A stretch of DNA of 64,000 bases from Prosthecobacter sp. (GTDB taxonomy: Bacteria > Verrucomicrobiota > Verrucomicrobiia > Verrucomicrobiales > Verrucomicrobiaceae): contig NZ_JAGRPF010000110.1 of NCBI RefSeq assembly GCF_020439865.1, forward strand, positions 1 to 64,000. The letters run 5' to 3'. Positions within the stretch are counted from its first letter, which is position 1; each line of letters starts with the position of its first letter. Under the pieces are notes generated by a model that searched no databases, had not been told where the DNA came from, and was given only the letters and a program-made list of their open reading frames with translations. Below are positions 40,801-43,297 of the stretch, one piece after another. The position numbers and the translations under genes are program-made.

Positions 40801-42108
40801 ATCGGAAGCGGGACGTTGAACCTCTTGGGCAGTGTGACTTACAACGCCACGAACAATCCCCTTGGTTCCACCATCTCCGGTGCAGGAGGAGGCGTCCTTT
40901 CTCTGGGCGGAACTGCGGCAGCGGCTGTGGCGCGCACCTTCTCTGTCGACGACAGTACAAGTGCCACCGAGGAACTGACAGTGACGGCGGTTGTAGCCAA
41001 CGGCACAGGCAGCGCCGGTGACAGCGTGGTCAAGACCGGAACCGGCACCATGGTTTTCGCTGGAGCTAACACATACACCGGCGGCACTGCGATCAATGGC
41101 GGCTTCCTTCGTGTGGACAGTCTTCTTGCCTTGGGCACCACCGGAACGATCAGCTTCGGCGGCGGCTGGCTGCAATATTCGGCAAACAATCAGGTCGATT
41201 ACTCCAGCCGGTTTAGCACGGCAGCCAGTCAGGCGGTCAAGATCGACACCAACGGACAGAACGTGACCTTCGCAACCGGGCTGACCAGTTCTGGTGGCAC
41301 GCTTGCAAAGGCGGGTGCCGGCACCTTGGTGCTGACAGACGACAATACCTACAATGGTTCCACCACTGTAACCGGAGGCACGCTGCAGGTTGGCGACGGG
41401 ACCAGCGGCCAGATCAGTGGCACGGGGCAGGTATCCGTGTCGGGTGCCACCCTGTCGGGTGCAGGTAGCATCGCTGGCAGCACCATCATTGGCAGCGGCA
41501 GTGTTCTTGCTCCGGGCGTGGGAGACACCACCACCAGCAACAAGACGCTGACCTTCACCGCTGCTTCCTCGACGCTGACGGTCAATGATGGCGGCAAGAT
41601 CGAGCTGAGCGTCACAGCACCCACTGCCCAGGCCACCGGTGTATTCTATAACGGTGTGTACAATGCAGGAGGCAACACCTACGCCAACGCGTCGCTGTAT
41701 CTCCAAGGCAGCGGCTCCGGTGATCTGACCACCTGGAACAGCGCGACACCTGGAAACCACGACTTCGTCAACCTCGGTACCGGCAGCCTCTCCTTGGGAA
41801 CGGGCACGGGAACAATCACCGTCCTGAACAATGGCTACTCCACTCCCAGCTATGGGGATGTGTTCAACCTGATGGACTGGAGTTCGTTCAGCGGTGGGTT
41901 CCAAGCAGGCGGCGGCTTCACCAGCGGTGGCACGTATAACGACTTTGTCCTGCCGGATCTCAGCTCCTTCAACCTCGCTTGGGACACCAGTGCCTTCACC
42001 ACCTACGGCATCCTCGTCGTCGTTCCTGAGCCGTCCCGCATGCTGCTTCTGATGTTCGGCATCCTCGGTCTCTTCTTCCGCCGTCGCCGCCGTTCCGGCA
42101 TCTGCTGA
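16864..42108 (+). CDS. Giant PEP-CTERM surface protein with autotransporter-associated beta-strand repeats (8,414 aa)
   Basis: One uninterrupted frame of 8,414 residues, extremely large for any bacterium. The N-terminus (to about residue 31) is a long signal peptide with a hydrophobic core (WIMTCLMAVWIPSPY), so it is exported by Sec. The body is rich in Gly, Thr, Asn, Ser and Ala and consists mostly of beta-strand repeats of the autotransporter-associated (PATR) type, for example GNNTFTGDISIKSGNL and GGANTYSGTVRVNEGS, which should fold into a long right-handed beta-helix. Larger recurring modules lie between about residues 1,900 and 7,500, and a PA14 domain lies near 4,620-4,750. The C-terminus is VPEPS, a hydrophobic stretch and RRRRR: a PEP-CTERM signal for processing by an exosortase, not a beta-barrel. 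I saw Cys only in the signal peptide and as the last residue. The likely role is a long surface filament, adhesin or matrix protein; this is inferred. Confidence 0.93.
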   Translation: MKTLRQYRTLLGWIMTCLMAVWIPSPYLQGATFYWDSDATAAGNNVDGTGLGGTGTWDTTSLNWWDGISTDQAWTNGTDFAVFNGLSGTITLGEAISAGGLTFNSSGYVVDGPFTLTLAALAGTTSPIIAVNNTGNGTNVATISSVLAGTAGFTKAGNGSLWLTGNNTFTGDISIKSGNLVISDAGQLGMGTSAISITGIAQTGNPGFSGGALVVQGAATSASGAGVTVNREISVSGRGPGAANATAGLISVGYNTFAGGLTLASAASEARAWASHGTTTVSGSLDLGTGAAQLLYGNGNWIINQPIVGVDTAGDRFIKTGTLIGTTLWLKGTSSTYAGTIRVDSGTLRVNNNSAIGINTGTGTIDLNNGTFEVRTDAAAGFAGRNVRLRNNVTGTIFVDHDTTGALGIGSNIQNQTVTLGSLIRDGGANTTTFTYNSRNGTGVSFSSALPGAGDYRGWSLNNTSSGTVTYIGNVWNANNATASTFTVTGNAESVITGSVIASTGGAHVLTKSGSGTFTYGGTAGTYTGATNISAGTLSFADPGGFAASSQINIGNATTTAGTLTYTGAGATLSKNILLNTTTANVFINASGTGALTYNGTILNTVNGAHTLVLGGTSLDDNTITSVIPINTTPAAVTSLQKIGTGTWVIAPTASNTFTGSTTVSGGTLKMTDGTAIDVLPDAGAVVFNVDTFTQVAGGTLIYTGGANSETVGALTSTAGHGIVTAASGTLTFASLGTRTAGGTINISNSGTVNITGTSGFINSGLFFNGADFAYSGAGTTLRAAVYGTDAGFVTSGSALTAASHNEITGSFATNTIAINSLKISGAQTLTLNAAQTVTLGLAAGSGIIQTGGSGSITGGTALAASAAANDFSIRVDGANTLTINTPMTVSTAGLTKSGDGTLVLGGANTYSGTVRVNEGSLQMATGGLLGATNIGLEVRQGATFDLAGISVGTVASGTNSVDALRGAGTITNTGALATLRVGNNNTAGYFTGAITGANLNLVKNGSGALSLTNTTSSFGTLTISAGTVAFALPEGTTTMNAGSNSPIGFGATAGALVFNGGTLQYTGSNATIFSSTQSPSFSTDREFTLAANGTIQSSGQYGNNVLAAGAQNNASMIWSSTADVTFSGAGTRTLTLGGNSIGDNEFRLHLVNNPNAGEALALTKADGGLWILNPSSANTYSGATTISGGALRAIDGGGLSSGSNLVINGGVLETSGTFTRALGTGAGQVQLTGGASGFAAATSDRLVVTIGGGDITWGGATFNPTSLVLGSSTSLGETELTNNIILGTAARTVTTNNNGNTGTMITAGILSGVISGGAGGNLNKAGGGVLILGDANTYVGNTQLQAGSLVVTSIGAAGDTATSFGTNVSGGTLQLGNATTGTGNLVYVGAGETTTRLIQINTTTGSPTIDSSGSGALVLANITNNIAGAKTLNLRGGNTDSNRITSVLSDNGGNLTITKSDGGVWILDPTGAQTLAAAINANGGLLGLTANAIGAGGISISNGGIFAYGGALTTSRNINLANNTTAVFAGQNAITIGGTVTKAAGTGDQTISNNLEGGALLIFNGNFINNETAAATRTINIRGFGSTEYNGVIANNSGTSLTAWSIAIANDASFTFGGSSANTYTGVTTLSQGTLILNKTLGIAQIGTGTSQFNFGGGVLMSSAGALVGADALANSVFFTGDPATFAGTNSIQLSGTVTNNAGNRQVLNNLTGPATLTLSGTVNLSNDATGRTLTIRGTGDTTISGVVTNGGAGAGGLAFSGVTGSLTLTNTNTATGALTVNRNTTTLSGNGSWAGTIALNPTATLTLDNSAGSVNRLADANGVTGAGGILNFIGHSAGSSETAGTLTLNSVQTYITTNAPSAGANVLTFGAVSLANAGSSLNLLGVSNLGSSGTGGNQIKFTTSTGLNASNGVVARVFIGGGDFAEYDATNGLRAFTGYASGTNINTPAATGTVKVTSLYTVDDLTASKTLNALSIFDTTARTIGTAGGVDATLTLTSGGLIVSGGTIGTPVSHTISVPRLNVGTNAFFQVEQYTTLNLNGAVTSAASNVAKALAGTLNINTRQFYSAQTSLLNGVTNLNVALNTLFPNQTLVLNDGATLDLNGNVQYIGTLSDPGTMPGAGGIIQSTGGTGTLVTNSGTSLFSGNITGAVNFIRLSGTSATTFTINSAQSYTGVTTLMGGTLALESDGTLLNTSAININSATLFLSNNSGLQYQNNDRIGDSIAINLRDGTLSVTGRVSTAATETLGIVTSSQGANTITATATAGTIYSMDLAIASLVRNSNTTVNFTGTNLGQQGLNARITVGTPLNTVLGGALGAWAIANSTDYAAYNSGNGIGIVGQGGYVGYDAAFGSGLITQLAATANTTTTLAAGTTTTGMLRIASAFNNSIVFTNATDVLNLEQGGLLRSNDSFAASLGTTLVRGVLTAGGTEGAVARELVIYNNASGTTALAATGTTTSGSPILTTVPSTANLLPGMTITGTNIPAGSYIVSVDGPNQVTISQNATGSSSTVAFTYGASNVIVNSVIADNGFGNSVNLVKSGGGVLALSAANTYTGGTIVVQGTVNLISPGTGGIASNVVIPAGGLILGGANMTMLTNSGQIDPTNVVTLRRGSLLTLVGSNTLDSLVFENNGGIANPQVTIGAGNTLTLTRTGSPIVSVTDMVATTVPTISLGTLVLPNAVNEFAIGGPTIDSTLYSTRFASLNVTSVITGTGSISKTGTGVLQLSGQNTFSGGVTVTAATIPQGTFGGILLGANSTPTGVSAGTGVSANVIAGPVGSGTLTMGAGSQILVDASRTIANPVVFQGDPIFDSTANTVWTTTLNGAITLPDTATVTINVLNPNLTAALVGPVSYGGSTTAIVKDGLGNLNLNTTGFSGSITLAAGGSLGILNDGDGDVQNETIAIGAISGLSQPATMTIGRAGQSVLWNQAINKIIAPSSISSVASGLTLTNSNQYQLLVSQATTLDSTVVGGVAFSVSTASNSNILDGLVFSNVVSGGVTGASNVVFTKAGAGTLGLTNSGNTFGGSSAIIDVTGGILSVTSNGALGDTSNVVRLSANSATQGLRFANDGVTTAYTLTGRTINLNAASVGIDVTAGTTATIDTAFTFSAATNALQKNDLGTLVIDANNSTRTGVTNIAGGILLVDNANDLGTGAVQIASSGSGIGAALYLDGTTPLTFANAFNLNVANGAGMNNTGVLFVSAGTVDVNGLITQGSGNAGTYGVASGAVLNINGGVTSANSIAFNAVGTGIINLNSNVGSGVTLTKIGTGTLNITTSQTINPSTGIVVTQGTLDVSGTGAFSTSATTSITIQNNALLNVSDSGTPTNRFVGTRTMSIATGRFTYTANGGAASSQAFGTLTSAHGASTITLSNAPQTNNATLTFSGLASNVVSGGSVLTFNSAETFNATTNRIIFSTTPTLTNSIIQRAVVTDATGTNFATYNGSGGSGNIQAFSGYAVSDGTGTGTDVTFTNINGGTAYGINASNVGGVASTAPTYNITGDTAALSNPGLNFRQINALRIEGANTDVIFGASGGVQLALVSGNLMAVGTGQTIGNATLVAANSAPTIFFGTISNTNSPISASAPAFGSVEGGILVDTGDDLTVNASMWNTANVTKGLGGDLTFATKQYFNAGGNYFTILGGTVTLDGGQNTLWQGGQGSGTQGQSLSVGPGATLQLNGNSQMVGDLRSPNGVAFAGSGGTIINGVAGTVTLISVNANSAWGGNISAGTGAIFYNKAGANTQTLYSDNTYTGATLINGGALTLIDEGRLSGTSGITVINSSFTMNDAGTVANDNRVPTVPVTLRGSAISLVGRDLWNTTETLGSLTLSLGNNNMNASAGANGAVRSAELTFGNVSQSNQAVINMNGASGQMGTTGRIIWANGLSHLINGIIPWGYNGGSDFLSYVTPTAGNDAGGVGGLSAAGYQGFDGSILPLVSNPTGNYTTNLTTIALPSGGLNINALRTQASATQSITFAANSDLLNLTAGAYLKNSAFNTTFGSALDNGRLTAGGTLGSGVFDFYFTTHAGNAANSTTINSRLVNNPNGAEVRMVFSQYTSAPTILTNGLNSYTGGTTVNGGASFVGGLDLSVIGADGTTGNSAIPLATVAADSLVVNYGTVRLLAADQIHFGIAPVLNGGGIINLNNFNQTLAGLTINNEGGTNVAGITTGTGILTLNGNITASSGNVGAVAAISGAGNNTSAAAIAAGGTIAVDLNGSTRTLTVDPVTVNGNSTIANVTPTLNISSPIGSSSNNGTTGLIKAGTGLLQLSGASLFGGGVNVQAGGLAVGGSTNVTTRDGVTGFVSAFVSGPLGTGALTIGAAGTYLTSTGANTLSNEVVLAGTQLTLKGTNSLTLHGNNVTSTLLGNTTVTVDAPQAILTLNMVLDDGGNNYGIIKEGLGTLILGNNNTFTGGVTINAGTLALAGLNGSSTAPVFTGTTVTIDNSGMLSLLNSGTGSNGLISYANDIVVSGSLPANLHIGNNGTNTSNTIEVANLTLSGGQILNISGQNNYSLRLLNVIGDTADSNAPLINVAAGTSVIVFNYSGDKPVNIGQGTLVFPDIVNIGTTTTLQGGAAIVLNGSYPLSVQNAVLTGANMSSFGYTSGGLNGSFASLATAPAAVVSQQVAGIGFSGSNVVTNLLADGGLSNRPVNSPGTFANGEAAFAGFLEVTTGGSYTFRGASDDGFTLFIDGNAISSDAFGHAITDATAVTTTLSAGYHSIVYKVANASGGGGYRLLYSGADTGGNVQTISPNKLYYTTAAPTAANGFNGAAIINNDYSIAASTSATIDTFGTQFGAVIDPSKTFTLGNSSVLNIVNGSNGSFGTGWFGSAAPVTIGTGVILATTNTATSGAGTLNLIGAITQSGTGLVTGTGTSGALIKTGQGTLILGADNATAGTFTGDLAVQNGTLLLNHAGALPSGLVTVSGTTLAAQAAATTSAGSTVITGITSTASMQQGMAVTGTNIPAGSYIVSVDSASQITISQNATASGAITNLVGSTSGMLDVNGFSISHDLTLNGGGTAALATNFKGALWNSSATAATISGALNLGSNTSIGGYGDLILSGAVTSGSGSTLTKTGTNTLTLGADNSATLAGPISVALGTLKLGDAGALGTTGSGTTIVSGAVLDLNGFSITGEGLTIAGAGYGGSGTLTGFGTVSSLGALINSSNAAATWSGTVALSAATSIGSNRVNATSGVVTAGDITITGVISGNQTLTKVGNNTLTLTAANTFDATTINLGAIVVSGAGTLGDAGTVTLNGSTYTGLVAGTRLTLDNSFTGKARLGGRPVTMNGGELEIIGNSGTAVNELFATDQQLNINVGYNVITLDNAGANLRITTQGVGTFERANNATAFVRGDLLGQGTGATNTNILLNTTTAQTNFQTIVGQTATSGTNTRIYSWAIGDISATSVGTSATTQFLTYDNTNGLRPLNAGSEMSTTFVANANVRLTGALNSGAAATGISSNSINSLTFENSGPFTINTFRNLQIESGGILAKTSSSITGAGTFTTTTQSTNLNFHVYGSGTILTMDVAIGGRVAPTSGGLTLDGNGKLLLNSTTGNNYTGLTSLNLGTLEIAAAAPDTNPLFYRFATSTINTTGTGDNDDALVITAGATLELNGNSQIFGDLLARTSTVGSGGIINNAGSNATFITTVNTARDWTGQINGDLNFIKTGGTQFNMRDNNQFTGNLTLMGSITALVDQGRLSGMGAGDTISIRNSLLRWDDSGIQGMSNRVASDVAFELDGGAFEYISRSGTVGSVTLGDLSLVGGSSILRANPGNTGIGQATVNLGGTFTRSANSTLTFVSGSGMVGANPFFIATDAALNTNTNGILGAWALVNTSDGTTASGNLEFATYEAAGGIRGLNLLEQTTTLAAAGATSNVRFSGTQTVLGGGQTINTLTLNGAASTVNFASASDTLTLAAGGLLSGSDNNARTIGSTAVRGVITTSASEFFIHNGANTLTIHSEITGAGTRPVFTSGGTTGGATIRLTNANTYAGGTAFSNGVILLLDNQTGSGLTITGDLTITGGDANGGDTGSVANSTTRILGNQQIADTATVTVRGGAAWDLNGFNETISKLVFNSQGGVSGGAAVITGIGTLTLTNTLDTISATSLDDVRVIPTLNGRLILPSTATITVAQVAGGLTAVQGTAGQSNEQIGLAINSNITSSGTLNKEGPGVLQLGGYSNQILNINVNSGTLVLGTNTGSGASNYANSTINLTNSGSTLDMRGNNNVAIGTISGVAGSIIKNFNPLAASTLVTGNSTNGTFAGTFTSDYTSGLLNVTKIGSGDWTLTGDSSTNLLGTFTILGDAVVLDQATGQLGFVTTNLGKGGVLTLNGANALTNRLGGNQSIQSGAADRVFNNRGGVLNYQGSSTGTVVETLNTVTNVAGESQWNLTSNGSFQTRITLGTMSGQSGANQGSLILNAGATGTLGGGAAGANRVNVIASTPTLVGTNPAVSGSKTNGIRPDIIGIDSSNTTGAFVTHDANGYRLLTSSEYQILPTGLGLGAVLPGTTLNASGIVTLADVTGFVIGQSLGAAVNGIPTSATINNINVGANQVTFSSNATSTAVGRFNFIVPTTVNALATGATNVQQAVTVQSLTLNSGGGIAYFGGGNLTSTNSPNGQFYGLNGTLNTLTITSGGIIANSGNIGFSGGTIAAGNNPVHFHVLGAATTITISSTILSGTGGIVKSEEGIAVLNARSYNSGATTVNQGTLKLGAGLGLNALLVTPTATVATVADLNVNGGIFDLNGNTQAVRRLTNTTLNIYANGAGTVTNSSGSTATLLVVQDNAAITFAGDINGGNINFEKQGSNNLTLVSANDLGTGTLTVRGGSVILRDSGALASTGTINLTFGGLTLDNTGLGISSTRIGTNAIAMTGGTLSVLASDFSDSLTLGAVTINGGANVILNQIFGTGSASGSSSVVTIPSLTRGSAVQSTINFTTSGGNLGGPVSTLVNTANTGMLNQAANPQVIIGSAPTLTNSIIGGWAVVNGFDWAGYLAAPDAVTGAFGVGALSTSINGTTPFGNYANNLTNGTATNNTSDNADRNGLLFRAVNSVAIRSTTATASVTQNHTGRDQQVNVLTGGILTSNNGQAVNFRIGFTAGAVANSTLYAYANNGTTTFAGKISDNPLGTVNFVKSGAAQVNLVNSVINTLDLTPNGGSTITTLGAGSTAGLVVGMLAPNVMTIGANNYITSILSGTTYTVGVNTGAGSGTDTDGAYGYPVAQVLSGLTLTNSSNTITVPTGTNIMPGATVLVAVGGTATAGATGLTVVSVAGNTLTLSGSYTGTTGTSTVVFGPASGAVLRSQPASGTSASTTVNVLSATGIQAGMFVSGAGIAPGTTVSSVSGNTITLSNATTAAVNSNISFSPAPVGLSESGVALTVAGGNTITVSAANAPGIYAGMSVTGFGIATGTVVSSISGTTVTLSQNTTAQLTGSSNTTTVTFGAQLTNSATSLLARGTTTANSSTVTVGSTQGLYPGMRITGTGIPANYEITGILSSTTFSIGPISTGAATGTGVTAGTNNFTITAPSVLPTYANAYSGDTVVNQGTLQIGSNSAGTDAGAIQVPGNLILNNANATQNTNNGTIASTSNVTINGAGTLTLVGGNTLGSITFNGTGAASNPTVTGGTIIVNGAITSVNDNYASTPTIASILELSGANQTITVDGVSPMGLSITGVVQNTMSTTPAGLIKNGTGSLVLTAANTFDGGVQLNAGTLIVNNDAALGTGALTIANGTTLQSGTAIRTLSNAVTVNGNFTFGGTASTHGVILSGTVDLGGAVRTVAVSGPQTTSTLSGVVSNGGIVKTGNGILVLSNASNSFTGGVTVSGGLLQIGSATAISSGNALSVLSGGTLNLNSNSLTVASLAGDSATQGGLITSSGTTGTVTVTVGDANDTGFGGAITNNVGSTLNFVKVGAGTLTLGGPNSYSGSTTINRGTIALAADNALPISTAVTINETTADETALLDLNGFSNSIASLTFGGTGATSTSTNNVSIGSGTLNLLGSVTYNATNNPLGSTISGAGGGVLSLGGTAAAAVARTFSVDDSTSATEELTVTAVVANGTGSAGDSVVKTGTGTMVFAGANTYTGGTAINGGFLRVDSLLALGTTGTISFGGGWLQYSANNQVDYSSRFSTAASQAVKIDTNGQNVTFATGLTSSGGTLAKAGAGTLVLTDDNTYNGSTTVTGGTLQVGDGTSGQISGTGQVSVSGATLSGAGSIAGSTIIGSGSVLAPGVGDTTTSNKTLTFTAASSTLTVNDGGKIELSVTAPTAQATGVFYNGVYNAGGNTYANASLYLQGSGSGDLTTWNSATPGNHDFVNLGTGSLSLGTGTGTITVLNNGYSTPSYGDVFNLMDWSSFSGGFQAGGGFTSGGTYNDFVLPDLSSFNLAWDTSAFTTYGILVVVPEPSRMLLLMFGILGLFFRRRRRSGIC
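24235..24405 (+). repeat. GM-V-G type module, copy 1 (giant protein)
   Basis: About 57 residues containing GMTITGTNIPAGSYIVSVD and TISQNAT. It is the first of several copies of the same module; the second is at 31650-31815 and a tandem run lies at 38310-39375. Confidence 0.65.
30717..31116 (+). other. PA14 domain in the giant protein
   Basis: Residues about 4,620-4,750 match the PA14 fold outline: FEVTT-like strand FLEVTTGGSYTFRGASDDG, then FTLFIDGNAISSD, then a LSAGYHSIVYKVANASGGGG stretch and a LLYSGAD strand. PA14 domains (protective antigen and many glycosidases, adhesins and fibre proteins) bind carbohydrates or serve as modules in surface proteins. In this protein it is the only globular domain I could find inside the beta-repeat body. 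It suggests a sugar-binding role for the filament. Confidence 0.8.
31650..31815 (+). repeat. GM-V-G type module, copy 2 (giant protein)
   Basis: Contains GMAVTGTNIPAGSYIVSVD and ITISQNAT. It shares the 15-residue TGTNIPAGSYIVSVD with copy 1, but many of the codons for these residues differ by silent changes. Confidence 0.65.
38310..39375 (+). repeat. Tandem run of five GM-V-G type modules (giant protein)
   Basis: Five consecutive units of roughly 55-65 residues with the outline xxGMxVxGxGIxxGTxVxSxxxxTxTLSxxxTxxx: about 38310-38460 (VVGMLAP), 38515-38715 (NIMPGATV), 38755-38930 (IQAGMFVSGAGIAPGTTV), 38960-39160 (IYAGMSVTGFGIATGTVV) and 39195-39370 (LYPGMRITGTGIPANYEI). Together with 24235, 31650 and a diverged copy at about 36360-36530 they make eight. 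Modules with this GMxVxG outline are also known from phage tail and surface proteins, which is why they may form stalk or binding units, but function here is inferred. Confidence 0.65.
42019..42105 (+). other. PEP-CTERM sorting signal of the giant protein
   Basis: The last 29 residues read VVPEPSRMLLLMFGILGLFF then RRRRRSGIC. This is the PEP-CTERM layout: a VPEP motif, a hydrophobic helix and a basic cluster, recognised by an exosortase that cuts and transfers the protein. The segment before it (DLSSFNLAWDTSAFTTYGIL) is the usual lead-in of Verrucomicrobiota proteins of this type. No exosortase gene is in the window. Confidence 0.9.
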
Positions 42109-42126
42109 CTCGTTTTCTCCCGAGAG

Positions 42127-42164
42127 ACGCCCGGTCTGCCCGCTTTGGGCATGCCGGACGTTTT
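42127..42164. terminator. Terminator hairpin after the giant gene
   Basis: An imperfect inverted repeat: ACGCCCGGTCTGCCC (42127-42141) pairs with GGGCATGCCGGACGT (42147-42161), with a GCTTT loop and a TTTT run. It lies between the convergent giant gene and GAF gene and can end either. Confidence 0.65.
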
Positions 42165-42174
42165 GCTTTTCGGC

Positions 42175-42612
42175 TCAACCCGGCAGCAGCCGGGCGGCGA
42201 TGGCGCGGGCGGTGGCGATCAGCCGGTCCTTTTCTTCCAGGGTGAAATCATAGGGCTCCAGTTTGCCGATGCCCAGGGTGCCGCAAAGGCGTTCGCGATC
42301 GAGCACGGGCACTGCCAGCGTGCCTTGAACCTGGGTCTGTTTCGCGCCAGGTTTCGCCACGCCGGAGGTGTCGGTTTGCAGATTGCACATTTCCACAGGC
42401 TCCTTGCGCGCTGCAGCCACGCCGGCGATGCCTTTGCCCACGGGGATGGATTGAATGATCGGCATCAGCGCTTCTGGAATGCCCTGATGGGCCACCAGTT
42501 TGAGATGGCGGTCCGCAGGATCCAGCCGGTGCAGGGTGCCGGTGGTGCAGCCGAACTCAGAGATGGTTTGAGAGAGAAAGTCAGCCCAGGAAAGATCAGT
42601 GGAGGAAAGCAT
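42175..42612 (-). CDS. GAF domain-containing protein
   Basis: A 145-residue protein that is essentially one GAF domain (about 5-140). The strand-helix pattern fits (TGTLHRLDPADRHLKLVAHQG, GVAAARKEPVEM, GTLAVPVLDRERLCGTLGIGK). GAF domains bind small ligands such as cyclic nucleotides or sense redox state; short stand-alone ones include free methionine-R-sulfoxide reductases (fRMsr), but their catalytic Cys set is not evident here: only Cys22, Cys76 and Cys110 are present. It converges with the giant gene and is divergent from the next gene. Confidence 0.8.
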   Translation of the reverse strand: MLSSTDLSWADFLSQTISEFGCTTGTLHRLDPADRHLKLVAHQGIPEALMPIIQSIPVGKGIAGVAAARKEPVEMCNLQTDTSGVAKPGAKQTQVQGTLAVPVLDRERLCGTLGIGKLEPYDFTLEEKDRLIATARAIAARLLPG

Positions 42613-42697
42613 GGCAGAAAGGTGGTGGCTTGGGGCGGGATTAATCGTTGTCGGGGCGGATCGGGGGCGTTATTCTGGCACCATCTTCGTTTGTCTC

Positions 42698-43285
42698 ATG
42701 AAATCCTGCTCTGCCTTTTTTGTCCTTCTTTGGCTGACATCTGCCTCCGCGCAGCCTGCGGCCCCGGCCGCCACGCCCATCGTGGCCAAGAGTACCTATC
42801 ATCCCGACAACTCACATTCTGAGACCGTCGTGGACAAGACCACCAACGAACTTACCGAGGCAACCTACAACGCCGGGGGGGCGCTCATCAGCAAGAAGCA
42901 CTACCTTCTCAACGAACGCGGCCTGCCCACCCAGGGGCACATCTACGATGGTCGCGGCAATCTCGTCGCCCGCTCCCAGGTCTATTTCGACGAATATGGC
43001 CGCGCCAAGGAGATGCGTTCCTTCAACCTCAACGGCCAGTGCTATCAGCAGGTGCTTTATGAGTATGGCAACGACGGCAAGCCCAAGACTCCCAAGGTCG
43101 TCAATGTGGATCCCCGTGCCGCCCCTTCGATCAAACCGGGCATCATCGACTTCACACAGAACACCGCTCCGCCAGGTCAGGTCGTCCCGCAGCAGCAGGG
43201 GCAGCCCCAGCAGGCCCCGGCTCCTGAAGAACCGAAGAAGAAATCCTTCTTCGGCCGCCTCTTCAGCAAAAAGGAAAAGAAGTAG
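42698..43285 (+). CDS. Secreted protein of unknown function with basic tail
   Basis: A 195-residue protein starting at ATG 42698 with a clear signal peptide (CSAFFVLLWLTSASA, cut near AQP). The middle has strands of the type YDGRGNLVARSQVYFDEYGR, which recall YD- or MORN-like repeats without being a clear match. The C-terminus is Pro/Gln-rich and ends in the lysine-rich KKKSFFGRLFSKKEKK, a tail that I have seen in Verrucomicrobiota secreted proteins. The gene ends 12 bases before rapA, so it is probably in the same operon. Confidence 0.65.
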   Translation: MKSCSAFFVLLWLTSASAQPAAPAATPIVAKSTYHPDNSHSETVVDKTTNELTEATYNAGGALISKKHYLLNERGLPTQGHIYDGRGNLVARSQVYFDEYGRAKEMRSFNLNGQCYQQVLYEYGNDGKPKTPKVVNVDPRAAPSIKPGIIDFTQNTAPPGQVVPQQQGQPQQAPAPEEPKKKSFFGRLFSKKEKK

Positions 43286-43297
43286 TGCCACGCCTGG

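Larger units (their letters stand above)
16950..41640 (+). repeat. PATR-type beta-helix repeats in the giant protein
   Basis: The protein repeats, dozens of times, a unit of roughly 30-35 residues with the outline GxGTLxLxGxNTYTGxTxVxxGTL. Examples occur near 17340-17400, 18800-18860, 19560-19620, 26230-26290, 30060-30110, 40250-40310 and 41320-41380. The first 5.5 kb and the last 2.5 kb are nearly pure repeat; the middle mixes repeats with larger modules. I did not count the units exactly. The family name reflects its discovery in autotransporters, but here no translocator barrel follows. Confidence 0.88.

Noticed and set aside
16950..41640. Repeats of the giant gene as a CRISPR array or insertion-sequence repeats
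   Set aside because: The repeats are in frame, code for a secreted protein with sorting signal, and differ in length and sequence; there are no identical spacers.
41500..42108. Autotransporter beta-barrel at the end of the giant protein
   Set aside because: The C-terminus lacks the alternating strand pattern and terminal aromatic residue of a barrel and carries a PEP-CTERM signal instead.
42175..42612. Free methionine-R-sulfoxide reductase identity for the GAF protein
   Set aside because: The expected set of catalytic Cys is not clear, so only the GAF fold was claimed.
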